36,430 bases of DNA, taken from the NCBI GenBank assembly GCA_946413245.1, contig CAMKJS010000027.1, forward strand, positions 1 to 36,430, in the 5' to 3' direction. Below are positions 35,684 to 36,430 of the stretch, one piece after another. This DNA is from an uncultured Clostridia bacterium (lineage in GTDB: Bacteria; Bacillota; Clostridia; Christensenellales; Aristaeellaceae). The notes below the pieces were generated by a model. It was given only the letters and a program-made list of their open reading frames with translations, was not told the DNA's origin and searched no databases. The position numbers were made by a program, and so were the translations under genes. Every line of letters begins with the position of its first letter. Within the stretch, counting starts at the first letter, position 1.

Positions 35684-36430
35684 ATGCAAATGATTCCGCG
35701 CTATGAAATTTGGACGCTGCAGCTGGCACGAACCACCCAGACGGAGGAGGAGCCAAAGGGTTTCTTTACCCATGGAGATGAGTGCTATACCATAAGGGGT
35801 TTTGCGGAAAACAGCGATCTGGGTGAAATCCGTTTTATGCCCACCGCCGAAGGCGAATGGCAGTACCGGATCACCTGGGGCGAGGCCGAAACGGAAGGCC
35901 GCTTTGTCTGTACGCCGGCAAAATGCCACGGCCCTGTGCGCACCGAGGGCTGCCACTTCCGCTATGAGGACGGCGAGCGCTATATCCCCATGGGAACCAC
36001 CTGCTATGCCTGGATCCATCAGACGCCGGACATCCTGGAAGAGACCCTGGAGACCCTGAAGACCGCGCCTTTCAACAAGATGCGCATGTGTATCTTCCCC
36101 AAGAGCATGATGTACAACGCCAACGATCCCGACGTCTATCCCTTTGAACGCCGGGAGGACGGCTCCTGGGACGTGCATCGCCCGGACCAGCGTTATTGGG
36201 CCAAGCTTGATACGTGCCTGCGGGAGATGGAGAAGCTCGGCGTAGAGGCGGACCTCATTCTTTTCCATCCCTATGACCGCTGGGGCTTTTCCCGTATGGA
36301 GCAGGCGGATAATCTGGACTATCTGGACTACGCGGTGCGCCGCCTGGCAGCCTATCACCATGTTTGGTGGTCCCTCTCCAATGAATACGAGTTCTCGTTC
36401 CAGAAAACCATCCGGGACTGGGACGACTTC
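35684..36430 (+). CDS. DUF5060/DUF4038 glycoside hydrolase, GH140 apiosidase-like (partial)
   Basis: The window ends inside this gene after 249 codons. An N-terminal beta-sandwich (DUF5060: RYEIWTLQL, FRYEDGERYIPMGTTCYAW) leads into a TIM-barrel glycosidase of the DUF4038 type. Visible parts are KMRMCIFPKSMMYNAN, RPDQRYWAKLDTCLREMEK, LILFHPYDRWGF and WWSLSNEYEF, where the Glu of SNEYE is the likely acid/base. No signal peptide is present, so it probably acts in the cytoplasm on imported oligosaccharides or glycosides. The named relatives include the apiosidase family GH140; other DUF4038 members have unknown specificity. AAAGGAGGAGAAAACC gives a very strong start. The nucleophile lies beyond the window. 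Confidence 0.82.
   Translation, partial: MQMIPRYEIWTLQLARTTQTEEEPKGFFTHGDECYTIRGFAENSDLGEIRFMPTAEGEWQYRITWGEAETEGRFVCTPAKCHGPVRTEGCHFRYEDGERYIPMGTTCYAWIHQTPDILEETLETLKTAPFNKMRMCIFPKSMMYNANDPDVYPFERREDGSWDVHRPDQRYWAKLDTCLREMEKLGVEADLILFHPYDRWGFSRMEQADNLDYLDYAVRRLAAYHHVWWSLSNEYEFSFQKTIRDWDDF

Overview
The window reads as chromosomal DNA of a GC-rich gut- or rumen-type member of the Clostridia (Bacillota). The grounds are strong AGGAGG-type ribosome binding sites throughout, a eukaryote-like (type 2) IleRS, LplABC-type sugar transport, LacI control and a candidate double-glycine peptide. The exact lineage cannot be set from the sequence alone. GC-rich codon use leaves very long antisense open frames that are not genes. 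|| Layout. (1) About 1-7.5 kb, plus strand: the end of an unidentified gene, then a tight, overlapping run of ileS, a degenerate GH4-fold protein, an RlmI/RlmK-type methyltransferase, an RluA-type pseudouridine synthase and tgt, which is largely a tRNA/rRNA charging and modification operon. (2) 7.5-11 kb: a DUF4867-like protein and a TldD/PmbA peptidase pair, closed by a hairpin shared with the convergent operon. (3) 11-17.4 kb, minus strand: a cyclase-family hydrolase with its own terminator; then PhnP-like MBL hydrolase, iron alcohol dehydrogenase (interrupted by an in-frame TAG), aldehyde dehydrogenase and M32 carboxypeptidase; upstream are a STAS protein and another MBL hydrolase. (4) 18.5-25 kb: an accessory segment. 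It starts at tRNA-Ala(GGC) and holds a tyrosine-recombinase tail, a scrap of an AAA-ATPase/PD-(D/E)XK gene, two secreted esterases, a decayed formylglycine-generating-enzyme-like gene, one intact HTH/AAA-ATPase/PD-(D/E)XK gene with an operator-embedded promoter, a degenerate TCGGACAG repeat array and a 47-residue double-glycine-leader peptide. (5) 25.2-36.4 kb: a carbohydrate locus. The minus-strand operon encodes a FucI-like isomerase, split transketolase and glycerol-kinase-like FGGY kinase. It diverges from a LacI regulator, two LplB/YtcP-type permeases, a secreted solute-binding protein, an MBL hydrolase and the start of a DUF5060/DUF4038 (GH140 apiosidase-like) hydrolase. || How the genes may work together. 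The last region has the full logic of a sugar-use pathway: glycan cleavage, ABC uptake, aldose-ketose isomerisation, phosphorylation and two-carbon transfer by a split transketolase. That set matches the known D-apiose transketolase route, although the isomerase here is of the FucI type. Apiose is therefore my leading inference, not something the sequence proves. The LacI gene, the isomerase operon and the transporter operon all carry CTAAATTTAG-like sites at strong promoters, so they are probably one regulon. The 18.5-25 kb segment looks like the remains of one or more insertions at the tRNA gene.
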